This document shows, in pieces, positions 19,322-28,870 of a DNA stretch of 39,090 nucleotides. Each line of letters begins with the position of its first letter. Positions within the stretch are counted from its first letter, which is position 1. Made by a program: the position numbers and the translations under genes. Origin of the DNA: Rhodocyclaceae bacterium (GTDB lineage: Bacteria; Pseudomonadota; Gammaproteobacteria; Burkholderiales; Rhodocyclaceae). Location of the stretch: assembly GCA_026646875.1 (NCBI GenBank), contig JAPKHL010000016.1, forward strand, positions 1 to 39,090. The letters are read 5' to 3'. The notes beneath the pieces are model-generated. The model saw nothing but the letters and a program-made list of their open reading frames with translations. It had not been told where the DNA came from and did not search any database.

Positions 19322-20337
19322 TTTTCGCCCTTCATGCCGAAGATGGGCGGTTGCGTGTACATGTCGATCAGCGGCACGCAGATGTTGAGGAGCAGCACGG
19401 CGAAGGCAACGCCGTCCGGGTAGCCGCCGAAGACGCGGATCAGGTAGGCCAGCAGGCCGGCGGCCAGGCCAAAGATGAACTTGCCTTTCGGCGTGGTGCA
19501 TCCGGAGACCGGGTCGGTGACGATGAAGAAGGCGCCGAGCATGGCACCGCCCGAGAAGAGGTGGAACAGCGGGTTGGCGAATTGCGCCGGATTCCACAGC
19601 CAGAGTGCACCGGCGATCAGCACGAGGCCGGCGATGAAGCCGGCGGGCGCCTGCCAGCCGACGATGCCGCGCTTCCACAGCCAGAGGCCGCCGAGCAGGT
19701 AGCCGGCGGCAACCCATTCCCAGCCGCGTCCGGCGAAATTGCCGAAGATGTTCTGGTTGGCGAGCAACGAGGGCACGTCGATGCTGCCCTCGCCGAGCTT
19801 CAGCGCGGTCTTGATCGCGTCGAGCGGCGTGGCCCCGGTCAGCGCATCGACGCGCGGAGCCAGGCCGGCGACGATGTCGAGCTGCTGGTTGAAACTCAGC
19901 CCAAGGCCCAGGGCGGGCCACTGCGACATCAGCGCGGGGAAGGAAACGATGCAGACGGCGAAGGCTACCATTGCCGGGTTGAAGGGGTTCTGGCCGAGAC
20001 CGCCGTAGAGGTGCTTGGCGACGACGATGGCGAACAGTACGCCGACGACGAGCAGCCACCAGGGCGCCATGGGGGGGAAGGTGAGGGCGATCAGCCAGGC
20101 GGTGACGAGCGCCGAGCCATCGCCGAGGAAGAGTCCGAGCGGCTTGTCGCGCAGCTTGAGCATCAGGGCTTCGGCGGCCAGCGCGGCGAGACTGGCAATG
20201 GCCAACTGGACGAAGATGATCGGGCCGATCAGCCAGACATAGGCGGCGATGCCGGGCAGCAGCGCGAGCAGGACCTGCAGCATGACGCGCTGCACGCTGG
20301 CGTTCTTGAGCAGGTAGGGCGGGGTGGTGAAATCCAT
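19318..20337 (-). CDS. rnfD: Rnf/Rsx electron transport complex subunit D
   Basis: The 339-residue integral membrane protein, homologous to NqrB, has about nine or ten helices and a covalent FMN site at T170 in the motif DALTGATPLDAIK. Other family segments are GGLGQNPFNPAMVAFA and FFIVTDPVSGCTTPKGK. With RnfG it carries electrons across the membrane while ions are pumped. The ATG at 20337 shares its A with the rnfC stop codon (TGATG overlap), and the end overlaps rnfG. Length is normal. Confidence 0.95.
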   Translation of the reverse strand: MDFTTPPYLLKNASVQRVMLQVLLALLPGIAAYVWLIGPIIFVQLAIASLAALAAEALMLKLRDKPLGLFLGDGSALVTAWLIALTFPPMAPWWLLVVGVLFAIVVAKHLYGGLGQNPFNPAMVAFAVCIVSFPALMSQWPALGLGLSFNQQLDIVAGLAPRVDALTGATPLDAIKTALKLGEGSIDVPSLLANQNIFGNFAGRGWEWVAAGYLLGGLWLWKRGIVGWQAPAGFIAGLVLIAGALWLWNPAQFANPLFHLFSGGAMLGAFFIVTDPVSGCTTPKGKFIFGLAAGLLAYLIRVFGGYPDGVAFAVLLLNICVPLIDMYTQPPIFGMKGEK

Positions 20338-22094
20338 CACGGTCTGGCTTCCTCGCTGCCGGCAGCGGGGGCGGCCGGGGCGTTCGCATCGGCTGTGCCG
20401 GAAGGCTCCCCGGGAGTCTCGATTCCGGCCTGCCGGCGGCGGGCGTCGACCTCGGCGATGTCGCGCTGCTGGACCGGCGTCAGTGCTTCGGTGTTTTTCG
20501 GTTGGGCGGCCTCGCGTTGCTGGCGGGCGCGTTCCATGGCAGCGGCGATGGCAGCCTTCTTGGCGGCTTCTGCGTCGGTCGGCGCGGCGGCCTGCGCTGC
20601 CGGGGCATCCGCCAGCGCGCCCGCGGCAGCTTCCGCCGCGGGTTTCGCTTCCGCCTTTTTCTCGGCGGCTTTGGCAGCAGCGGCCTTGGCCAGGCGCTCG
20701 GCCTTCTCGGCCTTTTCGCGCTCTTCGCGGAAATTGCGGAATTCGAAGCGGGTCTTCGCCGTGTCGGCGGCCTTCTTCTCTCGCTCGCGGGCCCAGATCT
20801 CGCTCTTGGCGAAGCGGAAATACTGCACCAGCGGAATGCGCGAGGGACAAACGTAGCTGCAGCAGCCACATTCGATGCAGTCGAAGATGTGATATTCCTG
20901 TGTCTTGCCGAAGTTCTTCGCGCGCGCGAACCAGTACAGCTCGAAGGGTTGCAACTCGTGCGGGCAGGCCTTGGCGCATTCGCCGCAGCGGATGCAGGGC
21001 ATTTCCGGTGCCTTGGGGGGGAACAGTGTCGGCGAGCCGGCGATGATGCAGTTGGTGGCCTTCACCAGCGGGGCGTCCGACGGCATCTCGAAGCCCATCA
21101 TCGGGCCGCCCATCAGGTAGCCGTTGGTGTCGGGCTTCGGTTGCCCGAGGGCGACGAATTCGGCGAGCGGCGTGCCGATCAGCACTTCCCAGTTGCGCGG
21201 GCGCTCGACGTTGCCGGTCAGCGTGACGATGCGCGAGATGACCGGTTCCCCGTGCGCGATGGCGCGCCAGGCGGTATAGGCGGTGGCGACGTTGAAGCAC
21301 TGTACGCCGAGGTCGGTGGAGCGCTTGGCCGCCGGCACTTCCTTGCCGGTGAGCACGCGGATCAGCTGCTTGGCACCGCCGGCCGGGTAGCGCGTCGGCA
21401 CGGCGATGACCTCGAAGTTCTCGCCGAGGGCCTGCACGGCCGTCTTCATCGCCGCGACGGCTTCCGGCTTGTTGTCCTCGATGCCGATCAGAACGCGCTG
21501 CGGGCGCAGCAGGTCGCGGAAGATGCCGATGCCGCGCACGACCTCGTCGGCGCGTTCGCGCATCAGCAGGTCGTCGCAGGTGATGAAGGGCTCGCACTCG
21601 GCGCCGTTGATCACCAATTCCTCCATCGGCACCGTCTTCGATGCGGTGAGCTTGGCGTGACTCGGGAAGACCGCACCGCCGAGGCCGACGACGCCGGCGT
21701 CGCGCAGCATTTCGCGCACGCTTTCCGGGGCGAGGCTGCGGTAATCGACCGGCGTGCGCGCGATCCATTCGTCGCGTCCGTCCGGCTCGATGATCACCGA
21801 CAGCGTGGGCAGTCCCGAGGGGTGCGCAGCGACGTGCTCTTCGACGGCGAGCACGGTGCCGGAGGTCGGTGCATGCACGGCGGAGGAGATCCAGCCGTCC
21901 GCGCCGCCGATCCGCTGCCCTTTGAGCACGCGGTCGCCGGGCGCGATCAGGGGGTCCGGCGTGCCGCCGATGCTCTGGTGCAGCGGGACGATCAGGCGTG
22001 TGGGCAGCGGCGCGACGGCGATGGGCTCGCCGAGCGACGGTGTCTTGTTGGTCTGCGGCTTGACGCCGCCCCTGAACTTGAACAGCTGCAGCAT
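20337..22094 (-). CDS. rnfC: Rnf/Rsx electron transport complex subunit C
   Basis: The 585-residue peripheral membrane subunit oxidises or reduces NAD(H) with FMN and two [4Fe-4S] clusters. Seen here: the N-terminal RnfC barrel region (1-125), the nucleotide-binding part with GLGGAVFPSHAKL and INGAECEPFITCDD, and cluster ligands C367/C370/C373/C377 and C406/C409/C412/C416. From about residue 435 on, the tail is Ala/Lys/Glu-rich and low in complexity (predicted coiled or disordered), like the longer tail of E. coli RsxC. The ATG at 22094 overlaps the rnfB stop by one base. Confidence 0.95.
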   Translation of the reverse strand: MLQLFKFRGGVKPQTNKTPSLGEPIAVAPLPTRLIVPLHQSIGGTPDPLIAPGDRVLKGQRIGGADGWISSAVHAPTSGTVLAVEEHVAAHPSGLPTLSVIIEPDGRDEWIARTPVDYRSLAPESVREMLRDAGVVGLGGAVFPSHAKLTASKTVPMEELVINGAECEPFITCDDLLMRERADEVVRGIGIFRDLLRPQRVLIGIEDNKPEAVAAMKTAVQALGENFEVIAVPTRYPAGGAKQLIRVLTGKEVPAAKRSTDLGVQCFNVATAYTAWRAIAHGEPVISRIVTLTGNVERPRNWEVLIGTPLAEFVALGQPKPDTNGYLMGGPMMGFEMPSDAPLVKATNCIIAGSPTLFPPKAPEMPCIRCGECAKACPHELQPFELYWFARAKNFGKTQEYHIFDCIECGCCSYVCPSRIPLVQYFRFAKSEIWAREREKKAADTAKTRFEFRNFREEREKAEKAERLAKAAAAKAAEKKAEAKPAAEAAAGALADAPAAQAAAPTDAEAAKKAAIAAAMERARQQREAAQPKNTEALTPVQQRDIAEVDARRRQAGIETPGEPSGTADANAPAAPAAGSEEARP

Positions 22095-22636
22095 CAGGCG
22101 ACCTTCTTCAGTTCGATCACCGGATATTTCCACTTCCAGTTGTCGATGGTTTCGGCGACCGGTTCCATGCGGATGCATTCGACCGGGCAGGGCGGCACGC
22201 ACAGTTCGCAGCCGGTGCATAGCGATTCGACGATGGTGTGCATCTGCTTGGCGGCGCCGACGATGGCGTCGACCGGGCAGGCCTGAATGCACAGTGTGCA
22301 GCCGATGCAGGTCTGTTCGTCGATGATTGCCACCTGCTTGGGTTTTTCCTCGGCCTCGAGCGGTTTTACCTCGCGTCCGAGCAGATCCGCGAGGCGCTGT
22401 ACGCCTTCCATGCCACCCGGCGGGCACAGGTTGATGTCGGCCTCGCCCTTGGAGATGGCTTCGGCATAAGGCTTGCAACCGGGGTAGCCGCACTGTCCGC
22501 ACTGCGTCTGCGGCAGGATTGCATCGATCTTGTCGACCAGCGGGTCACCCTCGACCTTGAACTTGATCGAGGCGTAGCCGAGCGCCGCGCCGAGGACGAC
22601 GGCGCCGAGCGCCATGATGAGGATGGCGGTGAGCAT
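22094..22636 (-). CDS. rnfB: Rnf/Rsx electron transport complex subunit B (ferredoxin-type)
   Basis: The 180-residue protein has one N-terminal membrane helix (3-22), then a 4Fe-4S domain with C46, C49, C54 and C71 ([17 protein letters not shown]). Two bacterial-ferredoxin motifs follow: C110/C113/C116/C120 and C140/C143/C146/C150. It accepts electrons from, or gives them to, soluble ferredoxin and passes them to the rest of the complex. The ATG at 22636 shares one base with the rnfA TAA stop. Length is close to E. coli RsxB. Confidence 0.95.
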   Translation of the reverse strand: MLTAILIMALGAVVLGAALGYASIKFKVEGDPLVDKIDAILPQTQCGQCGYPGCKPYAEAISKGEADINLCPPGGMEGVQRLADLLGREVKPLEAEEKPKQVAIIDEQTCIGCTLCIQACPVDAIVGAAKQMHTIVESLCTGCELCVPPCPVECIRMEPVAETIDNWKWKYPVIELKKVA

Positions 22637-23220
22637 TACTGGTACTTGTCCAGGCCGGCGAAGCCCATGAAGGCCAGCGACATCAGGCCGGCGGTGACCA
22701 TGGCGATGGCGGTGCCCCGAAAATGCGTGGGCACGTCGGCGCCGTCGGTGCGCTCGCGGATGCCGGCGAAGAGGATGAGCACCAGCGAGAAGCCGACCGC
22801 GCTGCCCGCGCCGAAGAGCAGCGAGTCGATGAAATCGTGCCGGTTGGCGATGTTCAGCAGCGGCACGCCGAGTACGGCGCAGTTGGTGGTGATCAGCGGC
22901 AGGTAGATGCCGAGTACCTGGTGCAGCACCGGGCTGGTCTTCTGGATGACCATCTCGGTCAGCTGCACGATCGCCGCGATGGTGACGATGAACGACAGCG
23001 TGCGCAGGTACTCGAGCCCGAAGGGCATCAGCAGGTAGTGATCGATGATGTAGCTGGCGCCGGTGGCCACCGTCAGGACGAAGGTGGTCGCGGCGCCCAT
23101 GCCGAGCGCCGTTTCCAGCTTGCGCGAGACGCCCATGAAGGGGCAGAGACCAAGCATCTTCACCAGCACGACGTTGTTGACGAGAACGGCGCCGATGACG
23201 ATGAACAGGTAGTGGGACAT
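22636..23220 (-). CDS. rnfA: Rnf/Rsx electron transport complex subunit A
   Basis: The 194-residue membrane protein with six helices is homologous to NqrE and RnfE. It starts [20 protein letters not shown] and has [10 protein letters not shown] and [10 protein letters not shown], whose cysteines contribute to the intramembrane iron-sulfur centre shared with RnfE. It is the first gene of the rnf operon and lies behind a strong sigma-70 promoter. Its TAA stop overlaps rnfB by one base. The complex couples ferredoxin:NAD oxidoreduction to H+ or Na+ movement. In gammaproteobacteria the same complex reduces SoxR, and in nitrogen fixers it supplies nitrogenase; which role applies here is not shown by the window. 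Confidence 0.95.
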   Translation of the reverse strand: MSHYLFIVIGAVLVNNVVLVKMLGLCPFMGVSRKLETALGMGAATTFVLTVATGASYIIDHYLLMPFGLEYLRTLSFIVTIAAIVQLTEMVIQKTSPVLHQVLGIYLPLITTNCAVLGVPLLNIANRHDFIDSLLFGAGSAVGFSLVLILFAGIRERTDGADVPTHFRGTAIAMVTAGLMSLAFMGFAGLDKYQ

Positions 23221-23247
23221 GGTGGGGGCGGCTCAGGGAAGGGTCGA

Positions 23248-23276
23248 ATTATCCTCCGTCAGCGGAGGGCGTTCAA
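23248..23276 (-). promoter_or_regulatory. Sigma-70 promoter of rnfABCDGE with palindrome in spacer
   Basis: On the minus strand TTGAAC (23276-23271), a 17-base spacer and GATAAT (23253-23248) form a strong promoter, starting near 23241 and leaving a leader of about 20 bases. The spacer holds an inverted repeat, CCTCCG (23253-23258) and CGGAGG (23263-23268) around TCAG. It could bind a regulator that blocks polymerase. The 73-base gap between rnfA and the pyrD stop holds nothing else. Confidence 0.7.
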
Positions 23277-23293
23277 CCACAAAATTTGTAGCA

Positions 23294-24331
23294 CTATCCC
23301 TTGCGCTGCCTTGCAATGGCCGCTGCAGCCTCGCCGACCAGCTCGGGGCCGCGATAGATGAAGCCGGAATAGAACTGCACGAGTTTCGCGCCGGCGGCGA
23401 TCTTGGCCGCTGCGTCCTCGCCGCGCAGGATGCCACCGACGCCGATGATCGGAACTTCGCCGGCCAGCGCGGTGGCGAGCTTGCGCAGTACGGCGGTGGA
23501 TGGCGCGAAGACCGGGGCGCCGGAGAGCCCGCCGGCCTCGTCGGCGTTGGGCAGGCCCTCGACACCCGCGCGCGAGAGCGTGGTGTTGGTGGCGATCACT
23601 CCGTCCATGCGGTGCTGGCGGAGCAGGTCGGCAATGGCCTGGATCTGGGCGTCGTCGAGGTCGGGGGCGATCTTCAGGGCGAGCGGAACGTACTTGCCGT
23701 GCTTGTCGGCGAGGCGCGCCTGTTCGGCCTTGAGGGCGCCGAGCAGCGCGTCGAGCGCGTCGTCCTTCTGCAGTTCGCGCAGGTTCTTGGTGTTCGGGCT
23801 GGAGATGTTGACGGTGACGTAGCTTGCCGCCGTGTAAACGCGTTCGAGGCAGATCAGGTAGTCGTCGGCGGCCTTTTCGATCGGGGTGTCGAAGTTCTTG
23901 CCGATGTTGATGCCGAGGATGCCGCCGCGCTTGGGGAACTGGGCGGCGGCGACGTTCGCCAGCAGCCGGTCGACGCCGTCGTTGTTGAAGCCCATGCGGT
24001 TAATGATGGCCTGCTTCTCGGGGATGCGGAAGAGGCGTGGGCGCGGATTGCCGGGCTGCGGGCGCGGCGTCACCGTGCCGATTTCGAGAAAGCCGAAACC
24101 GAGCGCGGCCAGCGCGTCGATGTGGTCGCCGTTTTTGTCGAGGCCGGCGGCCAGACCAACCGGATTGGGGAAGATCAGCCCCATGGCCTCGACCGGATCG
24201 GCGGGGACCGGCCGGGAGAGCAGGCAGGCAATGCCGGCGCAGTTGAGGAAGTCGACGCCGGACATGCCGATGCCGTGGGCGGTCTCGGCGTCGAGCGCGA
24301 AGAAGAATTTGCGGATGAGGGAATAGAGCAT
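23294..24331 (-). CDS. pyrD: Dihydroorotate dehydrogenase (quinone), class 2
   Basis: The 345-residue enzyme oxidises dihydroorotate to orotate in pyrimidine synthesis and passes electrons via FMN to the quinone pool. It is the class 2 type, with the N-terminal amphipathic helical segment [20 protein letters not shown] that binds the membrane and the catalytic Ser in [11 protein letters not shown] (175-185). FMN contacts are visible in [10 protein letters not shown] (61-70), [18 protein letters not shown] and the C-terminal GVGGI and [10 protein letters not shown]. The ATG at 24331 matches the family start. It follows bpt by 127 bases in the same direction, an arrangement (aat-bpt-pyrD) seen in other betaproteobacteria. 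Confidence 0.95.
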   Translation of the reverse strand: MLYSLIRKFFFALDAETAHGIGMSGVDFLNCAGIACLLSRPVPADPVEAMGLIFPNPVGLAAGLDKNGDHIDALAALGFGFLEIGTVTPRPQPGNPRPRLFRIPEKQAIINRMGFNNDGVDRLLANVAAAQFPKRGGILGINIGKNFDTPIEKAADDYLICLERVYTAASYVTVNISSPNTKNLRELQKDDALDALLGALKAEQARLADKHGKYVPLALKIAPDLDDAQIQAIADLLRQHRMDGVIATNTTLSRAGVEGLPNADEAGGLSGAPVFAPSTAVLRKLATALAGEVPIIGVGGILRGEDAAAKIAAGAKLVQFYSGFIYRGPELVGEAAAAIARQRKG

Positions 24332-24414
24332 GGGGGGCGATTCTAGCAGCCTGTCGGACTTGGTGGGTCGAAGCGAAAAAGTGGGAAGCGAAGAGGGTTT
24401 TTCACGGGTTCCGG

Positions 24415-24435
24415 GCGAATGGTCATTCCATTCGC
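24415..24435. repeat. Inverted repeat before pyrD
   Basis: GCGAATGG (24415-24422) and CCATTCGC (24428-24435) are perfect 8-base arms around TCATT. It lies in the 127-base gap between the bpt stop and the pyrD start. In the transcribed (minus) direction the stem is not followed by a run of T, so it is not a standard terminator. It may be an RNA hairpin that separates or stabilises the two messages, or a protein site. No other gene is seen in the gap. Confidence 0.4.
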
Positions 24436-24458
24436 ACCGGATTGCGGGGCGCATTCGT

Positions 24459-25202
24459 TCAGACGCGCGCGGCGGTGTCGAGCGGGCGCCATTCGCCGTC
24501 GATGAGACCCTCGATCGGCTGGAACTTTGCTTTGTAGGCCATCTTGCGGCTGTCGCGGATCCAGTAGCCGAGGTAGAGGTAGGGCAGGCGGTTGGCCTGG
24601 CACTGGGCCAGCTGCCAGAGGATGTTGTAGGTGCCGTAGCTGGCGCCGGCGACATCCGGGTCGTAGAAGGTGTAGACCGAGGACAGCCCGTCGCTGAGCA
24701 CGTCGATGATGCTGACCATGCGCAGGACGCCGCCCTCGGAGAATTCGACGAGGCGGGTGTCGACGCGGCTTTGCAGCAGAAAGTGCGCGTACTGTTCGTG
24801 GCTGTCCTGGTCCATCCCGCCGCCGGCGTGACGGGCCGACTGGTAGCGCAGGTAGAGCTGGTAGTGGTCCTCGAAGAAATCGAGCGGCAACTCACGCGCC
24901 TGCAGGTCGCCGTGCGCCTTGAGGCTGCGCCGCTGTGCGCGGCTGGGCCGGAAGCGGGCAACCGGAAGGCGCACCGGGATGCAGGCGCGGCAGGCGTCGC
25001 AGTGCGGGCGGTAGGTGAACACGCCGCTGCGGCGGAAGCCGGCGCGCACCAGTTCGCCGTAGACCTCGGCGTTGATCAGGTGCGTCGGCGTGGCGACCTG
25101 CGAGCGGGCCTGCCGGTCCGGGAGGTAGCTGCAGGCATAGGGCGCGGTGGCGTAGAACTGCAGTAGCGAGAAGGGCAGTTCGGAATCGTTGAGCCTGGAC
25201 AT
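24459..25202 (-). CDS. bpt: Aspartate/glutamate leucyltransferase (arginyltransferase family)
   Basis: The 247-residue protein belongs to the bacterial Bpt/ATE family, which moves leucine from leucyl-tRNA to N-terminal Asp or Glu and thereby marks proteins for ClpS/ClpAP degradation. Visible signatures: [16 protein letters not shown] near the N terminus, the cysteine group C68/C71/C74 in [26 protein letters not shown], and [22 protein letters not shown] followed by [18 protein letters not shown]. The ATG at 25202 is 14 bases after the aat stop. The start and length are normal. The neighbouring aat encodes the other bacterial N-degron transferase, so the pair forms one functional unit. Confidence 0.94.
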   Translation of the reverse strand: MSRLNDSELPFSLLQFYATAPYACSYLPDRQARSQVATPTHLINAEVYGELVRAGFRRSGVFTYRPHCDACRACIPVRLPVARFRPSRAQRRSLKAHGDLQARELPLDFFEDHYQLYLRYQSARHAGGGMDQDSHEQYAHFLLQSRVDTRLVEFSEGGVLRMVSIIDVLSDGLSSVYTFYDPDVAGASYGTYNILWQLAQCQANRLPYLYLGYWIRDSRKMAYKAKFQPIEGLIDGEWRPLDTAARV

Positions 25203-25216
25203 GGTGCGCGGTTCTC

Positions 25217-25924
25217 TCAGCTCCAGGGTTGGCTGGCGCCGTCGACGGGCCAGCGGGCGGGCGGCGTTTCCGTTGCGGTCAGCGCGCGCAGGCGGGCGAG
25301 GAAGTCGTCGCGCGGGATCTCGCGGGCGCCGAGCGAGGCCAGATGCGCTGTGCGCATCTGGCAATCTATCATGCCGAATCCGTGAGTCTCAAGGAAGCGG
25401 GCGAGGTGTGCGGCGGCGATCTTCGAGGCGTCGGTGACGTGCGCGAACATCGATTCGCCGTAGAACATGCCGCCGATGGCCAGCCCATACAAACCACCGA
25501 CCAGCCGGTCGCTCACCCAGGTTTCGACCGAGTGGGCGTGACCAAGTTCGTGCAGCCGGCGGTAGGCCTGCTGCATCTCGCGGGTGATCCAGGTGCCCGG
25601 CTGGCCGCGCCGGGGCGTTTCGGCGCAGGCGCGGATCACCTGGGCGAAGGCGCTGTCGAGGCGGACTTCGTAAGCGCCGTCGCGCAGCGTGCGGCGCAGC
25701 GAGCGGGAAATCCGGAATTCCCCGGGAAACAGCACCATGCGCGGGTCGGGGCTCCACCACAGGATGGGCTCGCCCGCCGAGAACCAGGGGAAGATGCCCT
25801 GCCGGTAGGCCTCGAGGATGCGTGCCGGCGAGAGGTCGCCTCCGGCGCAGAGCAGGCCGTTCGGTTCGTCGAGCGCCTGGGCCAGCGGCGGGAACGGGGT
25901 GTCCGCGACCAGCCAGGGGATCAT
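25217..25924 (-). CDS. aat: Leucyl/phenylalanyl-tRNA--protein transferase
   Basis: The 235-residue enzyme adds Leu or Phe from tRNA to proteins with N-terminal Arg or Lys, making them substrates of ClpS/ClpAP. Typical parts are [26 protein letters not shown] (start region), [57 protein letters not shown] and the C-terminal [19 protein letters not shown]. The ATG at 25924 overlaps the fbpC stop as ATGA (25924-25921), so aat is translated together with the iron-transport ATPase gene although the functions are unrelated. Length is usual. Confidence 0.95.
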   Translation of the reverse strand: MIPWLVADTPFPPLAQALDEPNGLLCAGGDLSPARILEAYRQGIFPWFSAGEPILWWSPDPRMVLFPGEFRISRSLRRTLRDGAYEVRLDSAFAQVIRACAETPRRGQPGTWITREMQQAYRRLHELGHAHSVETWVSDRLVGGLYGLAIGGMFYGESMFAHVTDASKIAAAHLARFLETHGFGMIDCQMRTAHLASLGAREIPRDDFLARLRALTATETPPARWPVDGASQPWS

Positions 25925-27033
25925 TGCGAGAAGTGGACGGGCTGCACGGCCGGAGGGGTGTAGACGCGCGTCGGGGTGCGGAAGGCAACGACGTGGTCGA
26001 CGTCGGTGCGGATGCCGATGTGTTCGCCGAGCGCATGGTTGTGGTGCGAGGGGACCAGCGACAGGACCTCGGCGCCGCTCGCCAGGCGCAGGGTGTACAG
26101 GATGTCGGCGCCACGGAATGCCTTGTGCAGGACTTCTGCCCGGAGGGGGCTGCGGTCGTCGTGGACGATGTCGTCCGGGCGCAGCAGTACCTCGATGCCG
26201 CAGTCGTGGCCGCAGGTGCCGCAACCCTGGCTGCACTCCAGGGGGAGCTTCGAGTCGAGGCGACCCAGTTCGACCTCGACGCAGTGGCTATCGAGGACCC
26301 GGCCCGGCAGGAATACCCCTTGGCCGACGAAGTCGGCGACGAAGCGGTTGATCGGGCGGTGATAGAGGTTGTAGGGAGTGTCCCACTGCTGGATCCGTCC
26401 CTCGGCCATGACGCCGATCTCGTCGGCCATGGCGAAGGCTTCGTGCTGGTCGTGCGTGACCAGGACGGCGGTGATGCCCTGCTGCTTGAGAATGTCGCGG
26501 ACTTCCAGCGAAAGACGCTCGCGCAGGTCGACGTCGAGATTGGAAAAGGGCTCATCAAGCAGGATCAGCTGCGGGCGCGGAGCCAGTGCGCGGGCGAGTG
26601 CGACGCGTTGCTGCTGTCCCCCGGAGAGTTCGTGCGGGTATTTGTTTCCCCGGCCGGCGAGTCCGACCGTCGTCAGGAGTTCGTCGATACGCGTGCTCCG
26701 CTCCCCGGGAGGCAAGTTGCCGAGGCCGAAGCCGACATTGCCGGCAACCGTCAGGTGCGGGAACAGTGCGTAGTCCTGGAAGACCATGCCGATGCGCCGG
26801 CGTTCGGGGGGGACGCGCTGGCCGGCCCGGCTGATCACGCTGCCCTCGATGCGGATTTCGCCGGCCACGATCTCCTCGAAGCCGGCGATGCAGCGCAGCA
26901 GGGTGGTCTTGCCGCAGCCGGAAGGGCCGAGCAGGCAGGCGATGTTGCCGCGTTCGACCTGGAAGCCGACGCCATCGACCACCGTGTGCGTGCCATAGCG
27001 CTGGATGATGCCGGTGAGTTCAAGGTGTGCCAT
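25921..27033 (-). CDS. fbpC: Ferric iron ABC transporter ATPase (FbpC-like) with Cys cluster
   Basis: The 370-residue ATPase drives iron import with the FbpA/FbpB homologues nearby. The nucleotide-binding domain has Walker A GPSGCGKT (36-43), Q loop VFQDYALF (84-91), signature LSGGQQQR (136-143), Walker B LILLDEP (156-162) and H194 in THDQHEAF. The C-terminal part (about 235-360) is a TOBE-type regulatory domain. It contains a tight cysteine cluster, C267-x3-C271-x2-C274-x3-C278, with H276 inside it, just before the conserved LLRPDDI. That may bind iron, zinc or an Fe-S cluster; this is inference. The ATG at 27033 is divergent from fbpB. The gene is coupled to aat by an ATGA overlap. Confidence 0.88.
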   Translation of the reverse strand: MAHLELTGIIQRYGTHTVVDGVGFQVERGNIACLLGPSGCGKTTLLRCIAGFEEIVAGEIRIEGSVISRAGQRVPPERRRIGMVFQDYALFPHLTVAGNVGFGLGNLPPGERSTRIDELLTTVGLAGRGNKYPHELSGGQQQRVALARALAPRPQLILLDEPFSNLDVDLRERLSLEVRDILKQQGITAVLVTHDQHEAFAMADEIGVMAEGRIQQWDTPYNLYHRPINRFVADFVGQGVFLPGRVLDSHCVEVELGRLDSKLPLECSQGCGTCGHDCGIEVLLRPDDIVHDDRSPLRAEVLHKAFRGADILYTLRLASGAEVLSLVPSHHNHALGEHIGIRTDVDHVVAFRTPTRVYTPPAVQPVHFSQ

Positions 27034-27144
27034 GGTGCCGTCGCAAGCGTGGGTCCGAGGGTGAGGGACGATTCCCCGGGATTGCCGGGGTTTCCTGAAA
27101 GGCGCCGGCGGGTAGCGATTGCTCGCCTGTACCGGCCGGCCCTC

Positions 27145-27163
27145 AATTATAATTCGCATTCAG
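27145..27163. promoter_or_regulatory. Possible Fur box over the fbpB -10 region
   Basis: AATTATAATTCGCATTCAG matches the 19-base Fur consensus at about 11 positions when read on the minus strand. It contains the perfect palindrome AATTATAATT (27145-27154) and a perfect TATAAT on plus (27148-27153), 21 bases before the fbpB ATG; no good -35 is seen. The segment is sharply AT-rich against its surroundings. It lies in the 141-base divergent gap between fbpC and fbpB, so one site could control both. Confidence 0.4.
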
Positions 27164-27174
27164 ACCGCCGACGC

Positions 27175-28812
27175 ATGAACCCTATCCTCCGCTTCAATCC
27201 CCTGCTGCTTGCTACCGCCACCGTGGCCGCCCTTGTCGGCATGCCGGTGGCGAGCGTGCTGGCGAACGTCTTCAGCGGCGGCACCGGAGGAACCTGGGCG
27301 CATCTGGCCGCCACCGTGCTGCCCGACTACGTGCGCAACACCGTCTGGCTGTGCCTCGGTGTCGGGGTCGGCGTCGTCGTCGTCGGCGTTGCCACGGCCT
27401 GGCTGACGGCCATGCACGAGTTTCCCGGGCAGCGTTTCTTCCAGTGGGCGCTCGTGCTGCCGCTGGCGATGCCGGCTTATGTGCTGGCCTATGTCTATAC
27501 CGATTTCCTGCAGTTCGTCGGTCCCCTGCAGACCGCGCTGCGCGAGACCTTTGGCTGGCAGCGCGACGATTACTGGTTTCCCGACGTGCGCAGCACGGGC
27601 GGGGCGGTCGCGATGTTCGTGTTCGTTCTCTATCCCTACGTGTACATGCTGGCGCGCACCGCCTTCCTCGAGCGCGCCAGCGGCATGCTCGAGGCGGCGC
27701 GCACCTTGGGCGAGGGCGCCTGGCGCAGTTTCTTCCGGGTGTCGCTGCCGCTCGCCCGGCCTGCCGTGGCGGCGGGAGCGACGCTGGCGCTGATGGAGAC
27801 GCTGGCCGACTACGGCACGGTGTCCTATTTCGCGGTGCAGACCTTCACCACCGGCATTTACCGCGCCTGGTTCTCGCTCGGGGACCGTATCGCGGCGGCG
27901 CAGCTGGCGGCCGCGCTGCTCGGTTTCGTGGTTCTGCTGCTGGCCATCGAGCAGCTGTCGCGGGGGCGCGCGCGTTTTCACAACACCACCGGGCGCAACC
28001 GGCCAATGGCCGGTCGCCGGCTGCGTGGCTGGCATGCCGGCGCGGCCTTCCTGGCCTGTGCGCTGCCCTTGTGCGCGGGCTTCCTGCTGCCGGCGGGGCT
28101 GCTGCTGCGCCTGGCCCTGGTGGAGGGGGACGCGCAGTTCGGCGAGCGTTTCGTCGGGCTGGCGCGCAACAGTTTCGTGCTGGCCGGACTGACCGCTGGC
28201 ATCGCGGTCGGACTGGCGCTGTTGCTGGCCTACGGCGCCCGCGTTTCGCGCGGCTGGCTGGCGCGCGCACTGAACCGGCTGGTGGGGCTGGGCTATGCGG
28301 TGCCGGGGTCGGTGATCGCGGTCGGCGTGCTGATTCCCGTCACCCGCCTCGACAACTGGCTGGCGGCACAGTGGCAGCTCTGGTTCGGCAACAGTCCGGG
28401 GCTGCTGCTGACCGGCGGCGTTGCCGCGCTGGTCTATGCCTATCTCGTGCGCTTTCTCGCGGTGGCCCTGCATTCGGTGGGCGCCAGTCTGTCGAAGATC
28501 ACGCCGAGCATGGACGATGCGGCGCGCAGTCTCGGCCTCGGACAGGGCGCGACGCTGCGTCGCGTGCATCTGCCGATGCTGCGCGGCAGCCTGTTCACGG
28601 CGGGCTTGCTGGTTTTCGTCGATGTGATGAAGGAGTTGCCGGCGACGCTGGTGATGCGCCCCTTCAACTTCGATACGCTGGCCACGCAGGCCTATACCCT
28701 GGCTTCCGACGAGCGCCTCGGCGAAGCCTCGACGGCCGCGCTGGCCATCGTCGTCGTCGGTCTGCTGCCGCTCATTGCCCTGTCCCGGCAAATCGTCCGC
28801 AGCCGGCGCTGA
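27175..28812 (+). CDS. fbpB: Ferric iron ABC transporter permease (FbpB-like, fused two-domain)
   Basis: The 545-residue inner-membrane permease has about 12 helices in two MetI-type halves (about 1-260 and 290-540). Each half has an EAA loop that docks on the ATPase: EAARTLGEGAWRSFFRVSLPLARP (split here as about 172-195) and DAARSLGLGQGATLRRVHLP (about 445-464). The fused layout is usual for Fbp/Sfu/Afu iron permeases. The ATG at 27175 begins just before the first helix (MNPILRFNPLLLATATVAAL); the long open frame upstream is antisense to fbpC. It is divergent from fbpC and convergent with the FimV-like gene, 58 bases from its stop. Confidence 0.9.
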   Translation: MNPILRFNPLLLATATVAALVGMPVASVLANVFSGGTGGTWAHLAATVLPDYVRNTVWLCLGVGVGVVVVGVATAWLTAMHEFPGQRFFQWALVLPLAMPAYVLAYVYTDFLQFVGPLQTALRETFGWQRDDYWFPDVRSTGGAVAMFVFVLYPYVYMLARTAFLERASGMLEAARTLGEGAWRSFFRVSLPLARPAVAAGATLALMETLADYGTVSYFAVQTFTTGIYRAWFSLGDRIAAAQLAAALLGFVVLLLAIEQLSRGRARFHNTTGRNRPMAGRRLRGWHAGAAFLACALPLCAGFLLPAGLLLRLALVEGDAQFGERFVGLARNSFVLAGLTAGIAVGLALLLAYGARVSRGWLARALNRLVGLGYAVPGSVIAVGVLIPVTRLDNWLAAQWQLWFGNSPGLLLTGGVAALVYAYLVRFLAVALHSVGASLSKITPSMDDAARSLGLGQGATLRRVHLPMLRGSLFTAGLLVFVDVMKELPATLVMRPFNFDTLATQAYTLASDERLGEASTAALAIVVVGLLPLIALSRQIVRSRR

Positions 28813-28870
28813 GCCGGGGCCGGCGGGGCGTTCTCCTGTCCTTGTCGGGCGGCTTTCCCCCGGCCGGCCC

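Noticed and set aside
25822..27174. Upstream extension of the fbpB reading frame
   Set aside because: This part is antisense to fbpC; permease similarity, the first membrane helix and the AT-rich promoter all point to the ATG at 27175.
28813..28870. Terminator between fbpB and the FimV-like gene
   Set aside because: The gap is GC-rich with partly complementary stretches, but no clean stem with a T run can be drawn.
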